NCBI RefSeq assembly: GCF_014287635.1
Contig: NZ_JACOPH010000008.1
Span: forward strand, 1-64,000
Reading direction: 5' to 3'
From: Roseburia zhanii
Lineage (GTDB): Bacteria; Bacillota; Clostridia; Lachnospirales; Lachnospiraceae
Length of the DNA stretch: 64,000 nucleotides
A program made the position numbers and the translations under genes. The notes under the pieces were generated by a model. The model ran no database searches. It was not told the DNA's origin and saw only the letters and a program-made list of their open reading frames with translations. Positions 1-7,969 of the stretch are shown piece after piece (position 1 is the first letter of the stretch; each line of letters opens with the position of its first letter).

Positions 1-45
1 CCTAGTGTAGAAAATATAGCACAATAGCACATATCGCTACGAAAC

Positions 46-94
46 AAAAAACGGCTGCTAGCCTTGATTTTACTGTCTATACAACCGTTTTTTT
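46..94 (-). terminator. hairpin terminator of the blaI remnant
   Basis: The arms at 46-57 and 82-94 pair with one mismatch and are bordered by A and T runs, so the hairpin could stop transcription in both directions. On the minus strand it follows directly after the stop codon of the truncated blaI gene. The loop of about 24 nt is long for an intrinsic terminator, so activity is inferred. Confidence 0.4.
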
Positions 95-167
95 ACTTCC
101 CAACTGTCAAAGATGGGATTTTCATAACTTCAAATTCAGCTTCAGAAATCTGTGGTAAATCGCTCAT
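93..167 (-). pseudogene. truncated BlaI/MecI-family repressor (first 24 codons)
   Basis: Reading minus-strand from an ATG at 167, behind a strong GGAGG ribosome binding site at about 174-181, the product begins MSDLPQISEAEFEVMKI. This matches the N-terminus of BlaI/MecI-type winged-helix repressors, which are normally about 120-130 aa. After codon 17 the similarity ends and a stop follows at codon 25, so the winged helix and dimerisation region are missing. Intact relatives repress genes by binding TACA-type dyads and are cleaved on signal from a BlaR1-type sensor. The truncation fits damage by element insertion or deletion. The gene should be non-functional, while its start region and operators are intact. 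Confidence 0.75.
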
Positions 168-187
168 TTCAAATCCCTCCTTAAATC

Positions 188-299
188 TTACAGCTGTAAT
201 AAATATATTATAGACGCTATTTATGTGGTTGTCAATTTCAGAAAAAACATATTGACTTGAAATCCTACTTGTGTAATAATTGAAATCTTACAAGAGTAA
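188..299. promoter_or_regulatory. three BlaI-type operator dyads and a rightward promoter
   Basis: Three 12-bp sites share the plan (T/C)TAC-N4-GTAA: a perfect palindrome TTACAGCTGTAA at 188-199, CTACTTGTGTAA at 265-276 and TTACAAGAGTAA at 288-299. They resemble the TACA/TGTA dyads bound by BlaI/MecI repressors. A rightward promoter is visible as TTGACT (252-257), 17 bp, AATAAT (275-280), with the second site between or over the boxes and the third just downstream, which suits repression. The first site lies just upstream of the truncated blaI start, suiting autoregulation. Operator assignment rests on motif form and on the adjacent blaI remnant. Confidence 0.6.
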
Positions 300-345
300 G
301 ATTTGAAGATGGCAACAAAAAGAAAAGAACAAGAATCACAACGGA

Positions 346-586
346 TTAGCTGGTTCCTTCCGGTATTTTGTTTGCCATGCTCCCGTCTGGAAGGAAACTT
401 GCCTATGTGAAACCGAGAATGGGTGTCAACAAATATGGCAGGGATGGACTGACTTATGAAGGTGTGGGAGAAAACAAGAAATGGGAAAGGATGGATACTT
501 ACGGGCCAAAGCTAGTGGAGAATATCGTGCAAGGTACCAGCAGAGATATTCTGGCAGAAGCCATGATGAGATTGAAGAAAGCGGGA
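346..586 (+). pseudogene. C-terminal fragment of a phage-type family A DNA polymerase
   Basis: The translated stretch ILFAMLPSGRKLAYVKPR continues with LTYEGVG, KKWER and YGPKLVENIVQGTSRDILAEAM, a pattern typical of the palm region of family A DNA polymerases found in phages and integrative elements. Such polymerases are usually about 600-700 aa; only about 80 residues remain. The 3' end, where the catalytic HDE motif should follow 'KKAG', is replaced by other sequence at about 586. It is a dead remnant of an older prophage or mobile element. Confidence 0.75.
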
Positions 587-714
587 TTAGTAATAATCTC
601 AATCAGTATGCTAAGAAAGCAAATGAAACGGGGAAGCTGTATGAAGAGGATATTGCAGAAATAAAAAAGATGAATAATGAGCAAACAGAGCTTCTAAAAA
701 GGCACTTGAAGTAG
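583..714 (+). pseudogene. C-terminal fragment of a MobC-type mobilisation protein
   Basis: In the frame beginning near 583 the product reads GISNNLNQYAKKANETG, then KLYEEDIAEIKKMNNE, and ends at 714. This resembles the C-terminal half of MobC (relaxosome accessory) proteins, where an 'NNxNQxAxxxNETG' segment is characteristic. The N-terminal DNA-binding half is missing and the sequence joins directly to the polymerase fragment in another frame, so this is a deletion junction. No relaxase gene follows. Family assignment is by pattern only. Confidence 0.6.
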
Positions 715-780
715 TTATTCATCTATATGAGGAAGATTCAAAGAAGAGAAAGTGAATTGATAAAAAGCGTTAGCGTGGCT

Positions 781-883
781 CTGCGGTTTATCCGCAGCTC
801 GAGTGGATTGGGGCATTTTCTCAAACAAGCAAAAATGCGCCGGGTATATACCGGGGCACTGCTTGCCAATTTGAGAAAAAATG
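781..883. other. clustered inverted repeats, possible relic of an origin of transfer
   Basis: Between the MobC remnant and the replication gene lies a perfect 6-bp stem-loop CTGCGG-TTTAT-CCGCAG (781-797). An inverted pair follows, CATTTTCTCAAA (814-825) against a near-complement at 869-883, with a CCGG-type dyad around 843-854 between them. Small integrative and mobilisable elements often carry oriT next to mobC, so an oriT relic is possible. No nic-site sequence is recognised, so this is only positional inference. Confidence 0.3.
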
Positions 884-901
884 AAAGGAAGGACTTTTTT
901 T

Positions 902-1299
902 ATGAGAAATTTAGAAAAAGAACAGAGGCTTGGAAGAAATGGAATAGAAAATCTGTGCATTAAGCCGACGTTTAATTACTGTACTGGTGAAGTGCAGTTT
1001 ACTTTCTTCAAGTTACCAAAATGTCTAATAGATGATGCATGCTTTTGGGGACTATCAATAGATGCAAAACTTTTATATGCAATCTTTTTAGATAGGGTTT
1101 CATTATCTATAAAAAATGGATGGGTGGACGAAAACGGAAGAGTATTTATTATTCTGTAATAAATATTTGTGAGATATTGAATTGTGGAACGCAAAAAGCC
1201 TGCAAGTTATTGGATGAGCTGGAGACATTCGGGGCACTTGAACGTAGGAGACAGGGACTTGGAAAACCTAACAGGCTCTATTTGAAGAAAGTGTTTTGA
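902..1299 (+). pseudogene. frameshifted replication initiator protein A (RepA_N type)
   Basis: The start ATG at 902 follows GGAAGG at 887-892. The first frame contains VQFTFFKLPKCLID and SIDAKLLYAIFLDRVSLSIKNGW, typical of the RepA_N domain of replication initiators from low-GC plasmids and integrative elements, and stops at 1159. Reading continues in another frame near 1150 with YYSVINICEILNCGTQKACK and ERRRQGLGKPNRLYLKK until TGA at 1299. One indel near 1145-1155 therefore splits the domain. From 1300 to about 1510 the DNA retains Asn/Thr/Ser-rich codons (NKTNINNTNFNN in one frame) like the linker of intact relatives, but with stops. The gene is inactive. Confidence 0.75.
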
Positions 1300-1538
1300 A
1301 AGATATCCACATAAGAAAAAATCAAAGCACATAAGACGTAAAAATCACAGTTAGGAATTTTGATTTTTACGATTACAGAGTTTTTATTTCTACAGGTCTG
1401 GAACCAAAAAAATCAAAATCTAATAAGACTAATATTAACAATACTAATTTTAATAATATCTATCTTATCCTATCTGGGCGAAGGAATAATGTCTTGGATG
1501 GGATATGATGGATAACAATAACAGAAAGGATTTCAATT

Positions 1539-1775
1539 ATGGTTAAAAATAAAGTGGTTATAAAAGAAAGAGATGCATGGACTGATTTGGCGAATTTCAT
1601 AGGAGAAATGGTTGCAAAGTATGCAGACGCAATGGGACTAGACCAATTACCGGATCCTGATAATTATCTTCGCATGAAGAGAATAAAACAGTTGTACAAG
1701 GAATTATATAAAACAGAAAATATTGAGAAATTCAGAAGTATTATCATTTCTATTGAAAGAAATGCTGCGGCATGA
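1539..1775 (+). CDS. small hypothetical protein of a mobile element
   Basis: This 78-aa ORF begins MVKNKVVIKERDAWTDLANF and contains LPDPDNYLRMKRIKQLYKEL. It has no signal peptide, membrane segment or catalytic motif that I recognise. Similar small proteins occur downstream of replication initiators in Firmicutes integrative elements, which fits its place between the repA remnant and an XRE regulator. The ribosome binding site AGAAAGGA lies about 8 nt upstream. I assign no function. Coding status is moderately supported by the intact frame. Confidence 0.5.
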   Translation: MVKNKVVIKERDAWTDLANFIGEMVAKYADAMGLDQLPDPDNYLRMKRIKQLYKELYKTENIEKFRSIIISIERNAAA

Positions 1776-1842
1776 TAGAATGACCGTATAAACGGAAATA
1801 AAAACGATAAATACGGATATAAAATATAACGGAGGAACACAC

Positions 1843-2229
1843 ATGATTATCAGTGAAAGAATTTTTTACATAATGGAGCAGAAGAACATGAGTCAGTTGG
1901 AACTGTCGAGAAGAACTGGGATTGCAACAAGTAACATTAGTGATTGGAAAAAGAAAAAGACGAATCCAAAAGCAGACTGTCTGTTATCCATATGTGACGC
2001 ATTGGATATTACACCGGAACAGCTTTTAACGGGAAAAGGAATTGATCCGGAGTATAAAGATGCAGATATGGATTATGAAGTTACCAGGTCGGATATTAAG
2101 ATATTAAAGCAGATTCATAGCCTTGGAGACGAACAGTATAAAAGACTGATGGCATATATGAAGGCATTGCAGAAATTGGAGCAAATGGAAAGCATTGTGG
2201 AGGAAGAATGGAAGGAACAAAAGAATTGA
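1843..2229 (+). CDS. XRE-family transcriptional regulator
   Basis: The 128-aa product has an N-terminal helix-turn-helix of the Cro/C1 (XRE) type at about residues 8-62: MSQLELSRRTGIATSNISDW supplies the two helices, followed by the usual ALDITPEQLL segment. The C-terminal half is charged and probably helical, for dimerisation or signal sensing. GGAGG at 1831-1835 supports the ATG. It lies in the decayed mobile element and overlaps the ORF6N gene by 22 bp, so the two were probably cotranscribed. It likely controls genes of the element; targets are unknown. Confidence 0.8.
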   Translation: MIISERIFYIMEQKNMSQLELSRRTGIATSNISDWKKKKTNPKADCLLSICDALDITPEQLLTGKGIDPEYKDADMDYEVTRSDIKILKQIHSLGDEQYKRLMAYMKALQKLEQMESIVEEEWKEQKN

Positions 2230-3200
2230 TTACTACAGATGCTATTCGGAGTAAGGTGTACATACTTCGTGGACAGCAAGTAATGTTGGATCAGGATTTG
2301 GCAGAAATTTATGGTTATCAAGTTAAAAATTTAAATCAACAAGTAAAACGTAATTTGACAAGATTTCCAGAAGATTTTATGTTTCAACTAACTAAAGAAG
2401 AAGTGGAATTGGTGAAATCACAATTTGTGACTTCACGGAATATAAATTATTTTGAAGGGCAGGAAGGAGGTCGTAGAAAACTACCATACGCATTTACAGA
2501 ACAAGGAATTTATATGCTTGCGACAGTTCTTCGTGGAGAATTGGCAGAATAGCAGAGTATATTTATAATGCGCACTTTTAGGGAGATGCGTCACTATATT
2601 AGTCAAAATCAACAGTTTGTTACTAGAAATGAAATGGAACTTTTAACAGCGAAGGTTGGAACGATAACTGAGAGACAGGATCGAATGGAGAAAAGGGTAG
2701 AGTTCATTCAAAAAGATGTGACTATTTTAGCAGATAACTTTATTACTGATAAGGATAAAAAGGATTTTGTTATTTATAAAGGCCAGAAGTTAGAAGCTGA
2801 CATTGCATACATAGAAATCTACCAACAGGCAAATAAATCAATCTATGTTGTGGATGATTATATGAATGCAAAATCATTACAACACCTTTCACAGAAAGCA
2901 GATGGCGTGGAAGTTGTTTTATTCACAGAGAATGGAAAAGGTGGGAGAGGATTTCTTACGAACTCTTTAGTGACGGATTTTCAAAATGAATATCCAACGA
3001 TTCGGATTAAGCCGAATCCTGATTGTCACGACAGATTAATTATACTTGATTATGGGGAAAAGACAGAACTGGTTTATCATTGTGGAGCATCCAGTAAGGA
3101 TGCAGGGAAGAAACTTTGTGCCATCAATCAGATTACAGAGACAGCAATCATTCATCCGGTAATAGACAGATTACTTTCATTGCCAGATAAACAGGTATAA
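2208..3200 (+). pseudogene. ORF6N-domain (KilA-like) protein interrupted by an in-frame amber codon
   Basis: Residues 8-113 (DAIRSKVYILRGQQVMLDQD to ATVLRGELA) form an ORF6N domain, a DNA-binding module of phage antirepressor-like proteins. TAG at 2550-2552 stops the frame, but the same frame continues without further stops to 3200, starting QSIFIMRTFREMRHYI as in intact relatives. The second part has a coiled coil (about residues 125-180) and a C-terminal domain with HDRLIILDY and GASSKDAGKK, which resembles a phospholipase D-like fold. Without the amber codon it would be 330 aa. An internal ATG at 2568 could allow separate translation of the C-terminal part, though no good ribosome site precedes it. 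Confidence 0.7.
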
Positions 3201-3248
3201 TTAGTAGCCATGCTTTGACTGCGAAAATGACGTTAAGAGGTGATAAGA

Positions 3249-4910
3249 ATGTCTAAAGAAAAGATAAAAGTGTATCTTTACACCCGTGTTTCTACAACCA
3301 TGCAGATAGACGGATATTCTCTAGATGCACAGAAAACAAAAATGAAAGCCTTTTGTGATTATAATGAGTATGAAATTGCCGGGGAGTATGAGGATGCAGG
3401 AAAATCCGGTAAGTCAATAGAGGGAAGAAATGCGGCAGATGTTCTTGCAACATTACAAGTGATGCAGGACTTTGGTGTGAATCTGATTTGTGTAGAGGAT
3501 GGAATAGATTCATCTAAAGATGCCGGGAAACTTATGATATCTGTTCTGTCAGCAGTGGCAGAGATTGAACGTGAGAACATCCGTGTTCAGACAATGGAAG
3601 GCAGGATGCAGAAAGCCAGGGAAGGTAAATGGAATGGTGGTTTTGCACCATATGGATATGCTCTCATTGATGGAAAATTGGTAGTGAATGAGGAAGAGGC
3701 AGTGGCTATCAGAACGATATTTGACCAATATGTGAATACAGATCTGGGAGCGAATGGAATTGCTAAGTATTTAGAAAATCATGGAATCCATAAGATAGCC
3801 AGGCAGAATGGCAAAAATCCATTATTTGATGCTGCTCTTATCAGAAGAATTATACAGAATCCGGTTTATAGCGGTAAAATCTCCCATGGTAGAAGACGGA
3901 CAGAAAAGGTTCATGGTACAAGGAACGAGTACAGACAAGTTAAGAAAGATGATTATCTGTTGGTAGATGGTTTACATGAAGCTCTTGTATCAGAAGAAGT
4001 ATGGGAGCAGGCACAGGTCAAGGTGGCGGCACAGGCTAAAAAGTACGAAAAGGTCAATCGTGATAAGAAAGAAAAGATACATCTTTTATCTGGAATTTTA
4101 AAATGTCCTGTCTGCGGTGCAGGAATGTATGGCAACAAGGCCATTAAGAAGCGCAAGGATGGAAGCCATTATAAGGACTTTTATTATTATGGCTGTAAAC
4201 ACCGGAATATGACCAGAGGTCATAAATGCGGTTATAAAAAACAGGTGCATGAAGAAATGCTGGATGCTTCTGTTGCAGAGGTGATCAGTAAACTGGTTAG
4301 CAATCCTAAATTTTCGGATTTAATACGTAGCAAGATAAATATGGAAGTAGACACAAGCGCATTAGATCAGGAAATAGCAAATTACGAAAAACAATTAAGA
4401 CAGCTATATCATAACAAAGATACGATCTTGTCAGATATTGATTCTCTTAATTATGAGGATAAACATTATCAGCGAAGAAAACCAGATTTAGAGAATCGTT
4501 TGTACAAGACTTATGATAAAATAGATGAAGCAGAGGAATTGCTTATACCTGCAAAAACTAAGAAACGCGCTCTGCTGGCAGACAAGATTACCGGAGACAA
4601 TATCTACAAGGCACTCATTTTCTTTGATAAGCTGTATGCCAAAATGAACGAAGCTGAGAAACGAGAGTTCCTGTCACAGTTGGTGGATAATGTACAGATT
4701 TACGAAGAACGCAAAGAGAATGGTCAGTGGCTGAAATCCATAGAATTTAAGTTGCCGATTATAGAAAAAGAGTTTACACTAGGTTTGGATAACAATACAC
4801 AAAATGAGACAGTGTGTCTCTTGAGCAGACGAAAACCAGATACTACGATAAAACTCAGCGTGGATATGGATGATTACTACCGTATTATAAATGGTAAAGA
4901 TGAGGAATGA
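3249..4910 (+). CDS. large serine recombinase with a deletion in the catalytic domain
   Basis: The protein (553 aa from ATG 3249; AAGAGG lies 8 nt upstream) has an N-terminal resolvase domain with the nucleophile motif YTRVSTTMQ, a Recombinase domain (about 140-245), a zinc ribbon CPVCGAGMYG with a second C-x(n)-C pair (about 285-325), and a coiled coil (about 355-440). It would integrate or excise the mobile element. The segment SGKSIEGR joins directly to NAADVL. In relatives about 25-30 residues lie between, including the conserved (D/F)xLSRxGR-type motif with catalytic arginines. The frame is kept. The enzyme is therefore probably unable to recombine DNA although the ORF is open. Confidence 0.85.
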   Translation: MSKEKIKVYLYTRVSTTMQIDGYSLDAQKTKMKAFCDYNEYEIAGEYEDAGKSGKSIEGRNAADVLATLQVMQDFGVNLICVEDGIDSSKDAGKLMISVLSAVAEIERENIRVQTMEGRMQKAREGKWNGGFAPYGYALIDGKLVVNEEEAVAIRTIFDQYVNTDLGANGIAKYLENHGIHKIARQNGKNPLFDAALIRRIIQNPVYSGKISHGRRRTEKVHGTRNEYRQVKKDDYLLVDGLHEALVSEEVWEQAQVKVAAQAKKYEKVNRDKKEKIHLLSGILKCPVCGAGMYGNKAIKKRKDGSHYKDFYYYGCKHRNMTRGHKCGYKKQVHEEMLDASVAEVISKLVSNPKFSDLIRSKINMEVDTSALDQEIANYEKQLRQLYHNKDTILSDIDSLNYEDKHYQRRKPDLENRLYKTYDKIDEAEELLIPAKTKKRALLADKITGDNIYKALIFFDKLYAKMNEAEKREFLSQLVDNVQIYEERKENGQWLKSIEFKLPIIEKEFTLGLDNNTQNETVCLLSRRKPDTTIKLSVDMDDYYRIINGKDEE

Positions 4911-4973
4911 TAATTTCGCTATAGTGACTCGTTTACGTTGATAATGTATCTGATTTTGGAGAAAAATTAATTT

Positions 4974-5195
4974 ATGGACAAAGAAAAAGCAGATATGATT
5001 ATTTATACGACATAGGATGGTCTGACGAAAGTTGAAACTACTTTTGATGGTGGTACAGTTTGGTTGTCTATTGATCAGATGGCAGAATTGTTTCAGAGAG
5101 ATCGTAGTGTGATTGGAAAACATGTCAGAAATATTTTTAAGGAGAGAGAATATATTACTTATCTATCCTCAAAAATTTCAACTATATTTCAATGA
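4974..5195 (+). pseudogene. RhuM-family protein fragment with internal stop
   Basis: Starting at ATG 4974 the frame reads MDKEKADMIIYTT, then TAG at 5013-5015, then DGLTKVETTFDGGTVWLSID and FQRDRSVIGKHVRNIFKE, the N-terminal signature of RhuM-family proteins, which often accompany mobile elements and can carry a Fic/Doc-like domain. Similarity ends near 5151 and the frame stops at 5193. More than 200 residues are missing. It is a remnant at the right edge of the element graveyard. Confidence 0.75.
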
Positions 5196-5228
5196 TTTAA
5201 TAGCAGAAATAATACCAATTGATTATTT

Positions 5229-5287
5229 GAAAGAAGGCTGCCTTAACCCACCGTCTAAATCCAGTGGGATTGCGGTAGCCTTCTTTC
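5229..5287 (+). terminator. long imperfect hairpin at the edge of the element remnants
   Basis: Arms 5229-5251 and 5264-5287 share GAAAGAAGGCT...CCAC in inverted form with a few mismatches, and the closing T-rich segment TTCTTTC makes it terminator-like. It lies just after the RhuM remnant and may be its original terminator or part of the element end. Confidence 0.5.
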
Positions 5288-5351
5288 AACCATATCTAGA
5301 ATAACAATACACAAGTTATTTAAGCTTTATTGTGAAGTAACATACAAATAG

Positions 5352-5860
5352 TTGTATAATGTACTGACGGCTGCAACCGCTCCGGTTGTCAATCTCTCAA
5401 AGGTCAGTTACCTTGTCAGTGACAGCAGCGTGATCGCTTTAAATGGTATGATCGTCACAGGACTGCGGCCGGGAACGGCAACGATCACCGCAGTTGCATC
5501 TGACAGCGGAGCGTTCGCCACTGTAACTGTTACGGTAATAGATGTAAAGACTGCTTCTACAGATGGAGCATCAAAAATACTGTACACAAGGGAGATTCTT
5601 TTGTAAGCAAAAAGATCGAGTACACAGTGACCGGATCGGCAACGGTATCTGTCACCGGAGCAGGGAGCAGGAAAATTAAATCCATCACGATTCCGGCAAC
5701 GGTAAGATACAAAGGAAAGACCTACAAGGTAACTTCAATCGGCAGCAAGGCTTTTTATAAGTGCAGTAAGTTAAAGAGCAGATATGCGGCATATAGAAAG
5801 CTGTTTAAAAAAGCAGGATTAGGTTCTAAGGTGACGTGGAAGAAAGAACAAATCAAGTAA
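5352..5860 (+). pseudogene. remnant of a Big_2/LRR (BspA-like) surface protein
   Basis: Frame one (5352-5606) encodes a bacterial Ig-like (Big_2) repeat with IALNGMIVTGLRPGTATITA. A frameshift near 5560-5588 moves the reading to KGDSFVSKKIEYTVTGSATV, followed by ITIPATVRYKGKTYKVTSIG and SKAFYKCSKL, the start of an LRR_5 repeat. This joins abruptly to RYAAYRKLFKKAGLGSKVTW, the usual C-terminal cap. So there is no N-terminus or signal peptide, one frameshift, and an internal deletion of most LRR repeats. The intact gene at 61032-61706 has the same C-terminal layout. It was once an exported protein. Confidence 0.7.
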
Positions 5861-5900
5861 ATTCGTAAATCGAGAATTTTATAGAGAATATCGTGCATAC

Positions 5901-6006
5901 TTGAAAGTGTCAATGGCATATGCTATAATGCCAGTAGGCAAGAAAGACGAAAGTGTTCATTGTGGCACGCAAAAAGCCCCGGAGTTGCAGCTCCGGGGCT
6001 TTTTGT
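5901..6006 (+). ncRNA. candidate small RNA: promoter and terminator with no ORF
   Basis: A near-consensus promoter TTGAAA (5901-5906), 17 bp, TATAAT (5924-5929) is followed about 35 nt later by a strong intrinsic terminator: arms GCCCCGGAG and CTCCGGGGC around TTGCAG at about 5976-6000, then a T run. The transcript would start near 5936 and end near 6006, about 70 nt, with no ribosome site or useful ORF. Its 5' part is purine-rich (AAGAAAGACGAAAG). The terminator alone is near certain; that the pair makes a stable regulatory RNA is inference. Confidence 0.5.
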
Positions 6007-6034
6007 ACTCCGTTTGTGGCAAGGTTATAACAAC

Positions 6035-6096
6035 AGTCTAAAAAAGTGTACATTTTTAGACTGGTATATATGAGTGTAAAAATAGTCTAAAAAAGT
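6035..6096. repeat. 13-bp direct repeats upstream of glnS
   Basis: AGTCTAAAAAAGT occurs at 6035-6047 and 6084-6096, 49 bp apart. The first copy also begins a perfect 9-bp stem GTCTAAAAA / TTTTTAGAC (6036-6044 and 6053-6061). A further GTCTAATAATG follows at 6117. The spacing and position before the glnS promoter resemble a protein-binding array, but no regulator is known to me. Confidence 0.45.
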
Positions 6097-6191
6097 ATCA
6101 AAAATAGTTTGTAAACGTCTAATAATGTATGCTATACATTTATGCCGTTAATACAATACCAGATGGAACTTTCTTAAGAAGGAAAATTCTC

Positions 6192-6220
6192 TTGTTTTCC
6201 TATGTATTTGTATGTATAAT
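6192..6220 (+). promoter_or_regulatory. glnS promoter
   Basis: TTGTTT (6192-6197), 17 bp, TATAAT (6215-6220), about 30 nt before the ribosome site of glnS. No T-box leader features were seen; the leader is too short for one. Confidence 0.6.
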
Positions 6221-6255
6221 ATAAAGTAAGGCAAAAAATAGGAAGGACGAATGGA

Positions 6256-7929
6256 ATGGAACGCGAAACAGAATCCAGAAATTTTATAGAACAGATTATT
6301 GATAATGACATAAAGGAAGGACATTGTCAGGAAGTACATACCAGATTTCCACCAGAACCAAACGGTTATCTGCATATCGGACATGCTAAGTCCATACTTT
6401 TAAATTCCGGCATTGCAAAGCAGTATGGCGGTAAATTTAATCTGCGTTTTGATGATACAAACCCGACAAAAGAGAAAATCGAATTTGTAGAATCCATCAA
6501 AGAAGATGTGAAATGGTTAGGTGCAGACTGGGAAGACCGTTTATTCTTTGCATCTGATTATTTTGACCAGATGTATGAAGCAGCAGTAAAACTGATCAAA
6601 AAAGGCAAAGCCTATGTATCCGATTTAAGTGCAGAAGAAATACGTGAATACAGAGGAACTTTGACAGAAACAGGAAAAGAAGATCCCTCTGCAAATAGAA
6701 GTGTAGAAGAAAATTTACAGTTATTTGAAGAAATGAAAGCCGGAAAATATCAGGATGGCGCGAAAGTGCTTCGTGCAAGGATTGATATGTCATCTCCGAA
6801 CATCAATATGAGAGATCCGGTCATTTATCGTGTGGCACATATGACACACCATAATACAGGGGATAAATGGTGCATTTATCCGATGTATGATTTTGCACAT
6901 CCGATCGAGGATGCGATCGAAGGGATCACACATTCCTTATGTACATTAGAGTTTGAAGACCACAGACCGCTTTATGACTGGGTAGTACGCGAAGTGGGCT
7001 ATGAACACCCGCCAAAACAGATTGAGTTTGCTAAATTATATCTGACAAATGTCGTAACCGGAAAACGTTATATTAAGCGTCTGGTAGAAGAACATATTGT
7101 AGATGGCTGGGACGATCCTAGATTAGTATCTATCGCAGCACTCAGAAGAAGGGGATTTACACCGGAATCCATTAAGAAGTTTGTAGAACTCTGTGGAATC
7201 TCTAAGAGCAACAGTTCTGTAGATTATGCAATGTTAGAATATTGCATCCGTGAGGACTTAAAATTGAAACGTTCCCGTGCAATGGCTGTTTTAGATCCAA
7301 TCAAAGTAGTCATTGACAATTATCCGGAAGGACAGGTAGAGGAACTTACGATCGTAAACAATATGGAAAATGAAGCATTAGGCTCACATACCGTTCCATT
7401 CTGCCGTGAACTGTATATTGACAGAGAGGACTTCATGGAAGAACCGCCGAAGAAATATTTCCGTATGTATCCGGGCAATGAAGTACGTCTGATGCAGGCA
7501 TATTTTGTCACCTGTAACAGTTATATCAAAGATGAGGACGGTAAGGTGACAGAGATCCATTGTACCTATGATCCGGCAAGCAAAGGCGGTAACAGTCCGG
7601 ATGGAAGAAAAGTAAAAGGAACGATCCACTGGGTACCTGCACCTTATGCAAAGAAAGCAGAGATCCGTTTATATGAAAATATCGTAGATGAAGAACTTGG
7701 CGTATACAATGAAGATGGAAGCCTTAATTTAAATCCAAACTCTTTAACAGTTTTAGAAAACTGCTATGTAGAGCCATTTGCGGCAGATGCAAAAGCGTAT
7801 GACAGTTTCCAGTTTGTAAGACAGGGATATTTTTGTGTAGATGCGAAAGATACAACAGATGAAAAACTGGTATTTAACCGCATTGTTTCATTAAAGAGTT
7901 CTTATAAGCTGCCGACGACACAGGCATAG
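6256..7929 (+). CDS. glnS: glutaminyl-tRNA synthetase
   Basis: A class I aminoacyl-tRNA synthetase of 557 aa, normal for GlnRS; it charges tRNA-Gln with glutamine in the cytoplasm. The N-terminal catalytic domain shows [16 protein letters not shown] (HIGH signature, about residues 32-47) and NLRFDDTNP. The [12 protein letters not shown] and EYCIREDL segments and the C-terminal beta-barrel anticodon domain ([18 protein letters not shown]) separate GlnRS from GluRS. The second signature is unusual: where E. coli GlnRS has VMSKRKL, this protein reads [12 protein letters not shown] before WDDPR. ATG 6256 is preferred because AGGAAGGA (6239-6246) lies 9 nt upstream; an ATG at 6251 is out of frame. 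A DUF2225 gene follows by 40 nt. Confidence 0.95.
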   Translation: MERETESRNFIEQIIDNDIKEGHCQEVHTRFPPEPNGYLHIGHAKSILLNSGIAKQYGGKFNLRFDDTNPTKEKIEFVESIKEDVKWLGADWEDRLFFASDYFDQMYEAAVKLIKKGKAYVSDLSAEEIREYRGTLTETGKEDPSANRSVEENLQLFEEMKAGKYQDGAKVLRARIDMSSPNINMRDPVIYRVAHMTHHNTGDKWCIYPMYDFAHPIEDAIEGITHSLCTLEFEDHRPLYDWVVREVGYEHPPKQIEFAKLYLTNVVTGKRYIKRLVEEHIVDGWDDPRLVSIAALRRRGFTPESIKKFVELCGISKSNSSVDYAMLEYCIREDLKLKRSRAMAVLDPIKVVIDNYPEGQVEELTIVNNMENEALGSHTVPFCRELYIDREDFMEEPPKKYFRMYPGNEVRLMQAYFVTCNSYIKDEDGKVTEIHCTYDPASKGGNSPDGRKVKGTIHWVPAPYAKKAEIRLYENIVDEELGVYNEDGSLNLNPNSLTVLENCYVEPFAADAKAYDSFQFVRQGYFCVDAKDTTDEKLVFNRIVSLKSSYKLPTTQA

Positions 7930-7969
7930 ACAAAGGATAAGAGTACGCTATGGGAAATGGAGGAAAATA

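Noticed and set aside
727..963. 78-codon plus-strand ORF
   Set aside because: It covers the inverted-repeat region and the true start of the RepA_N remnant, and has no family features.
4911..5350. Attachment site of the integrative element
   Set aside because: I looked for short direct repeats between the left edge (about 300-345) and right edge (about 5150-5350) and found none convincing, so no att site is claimed.
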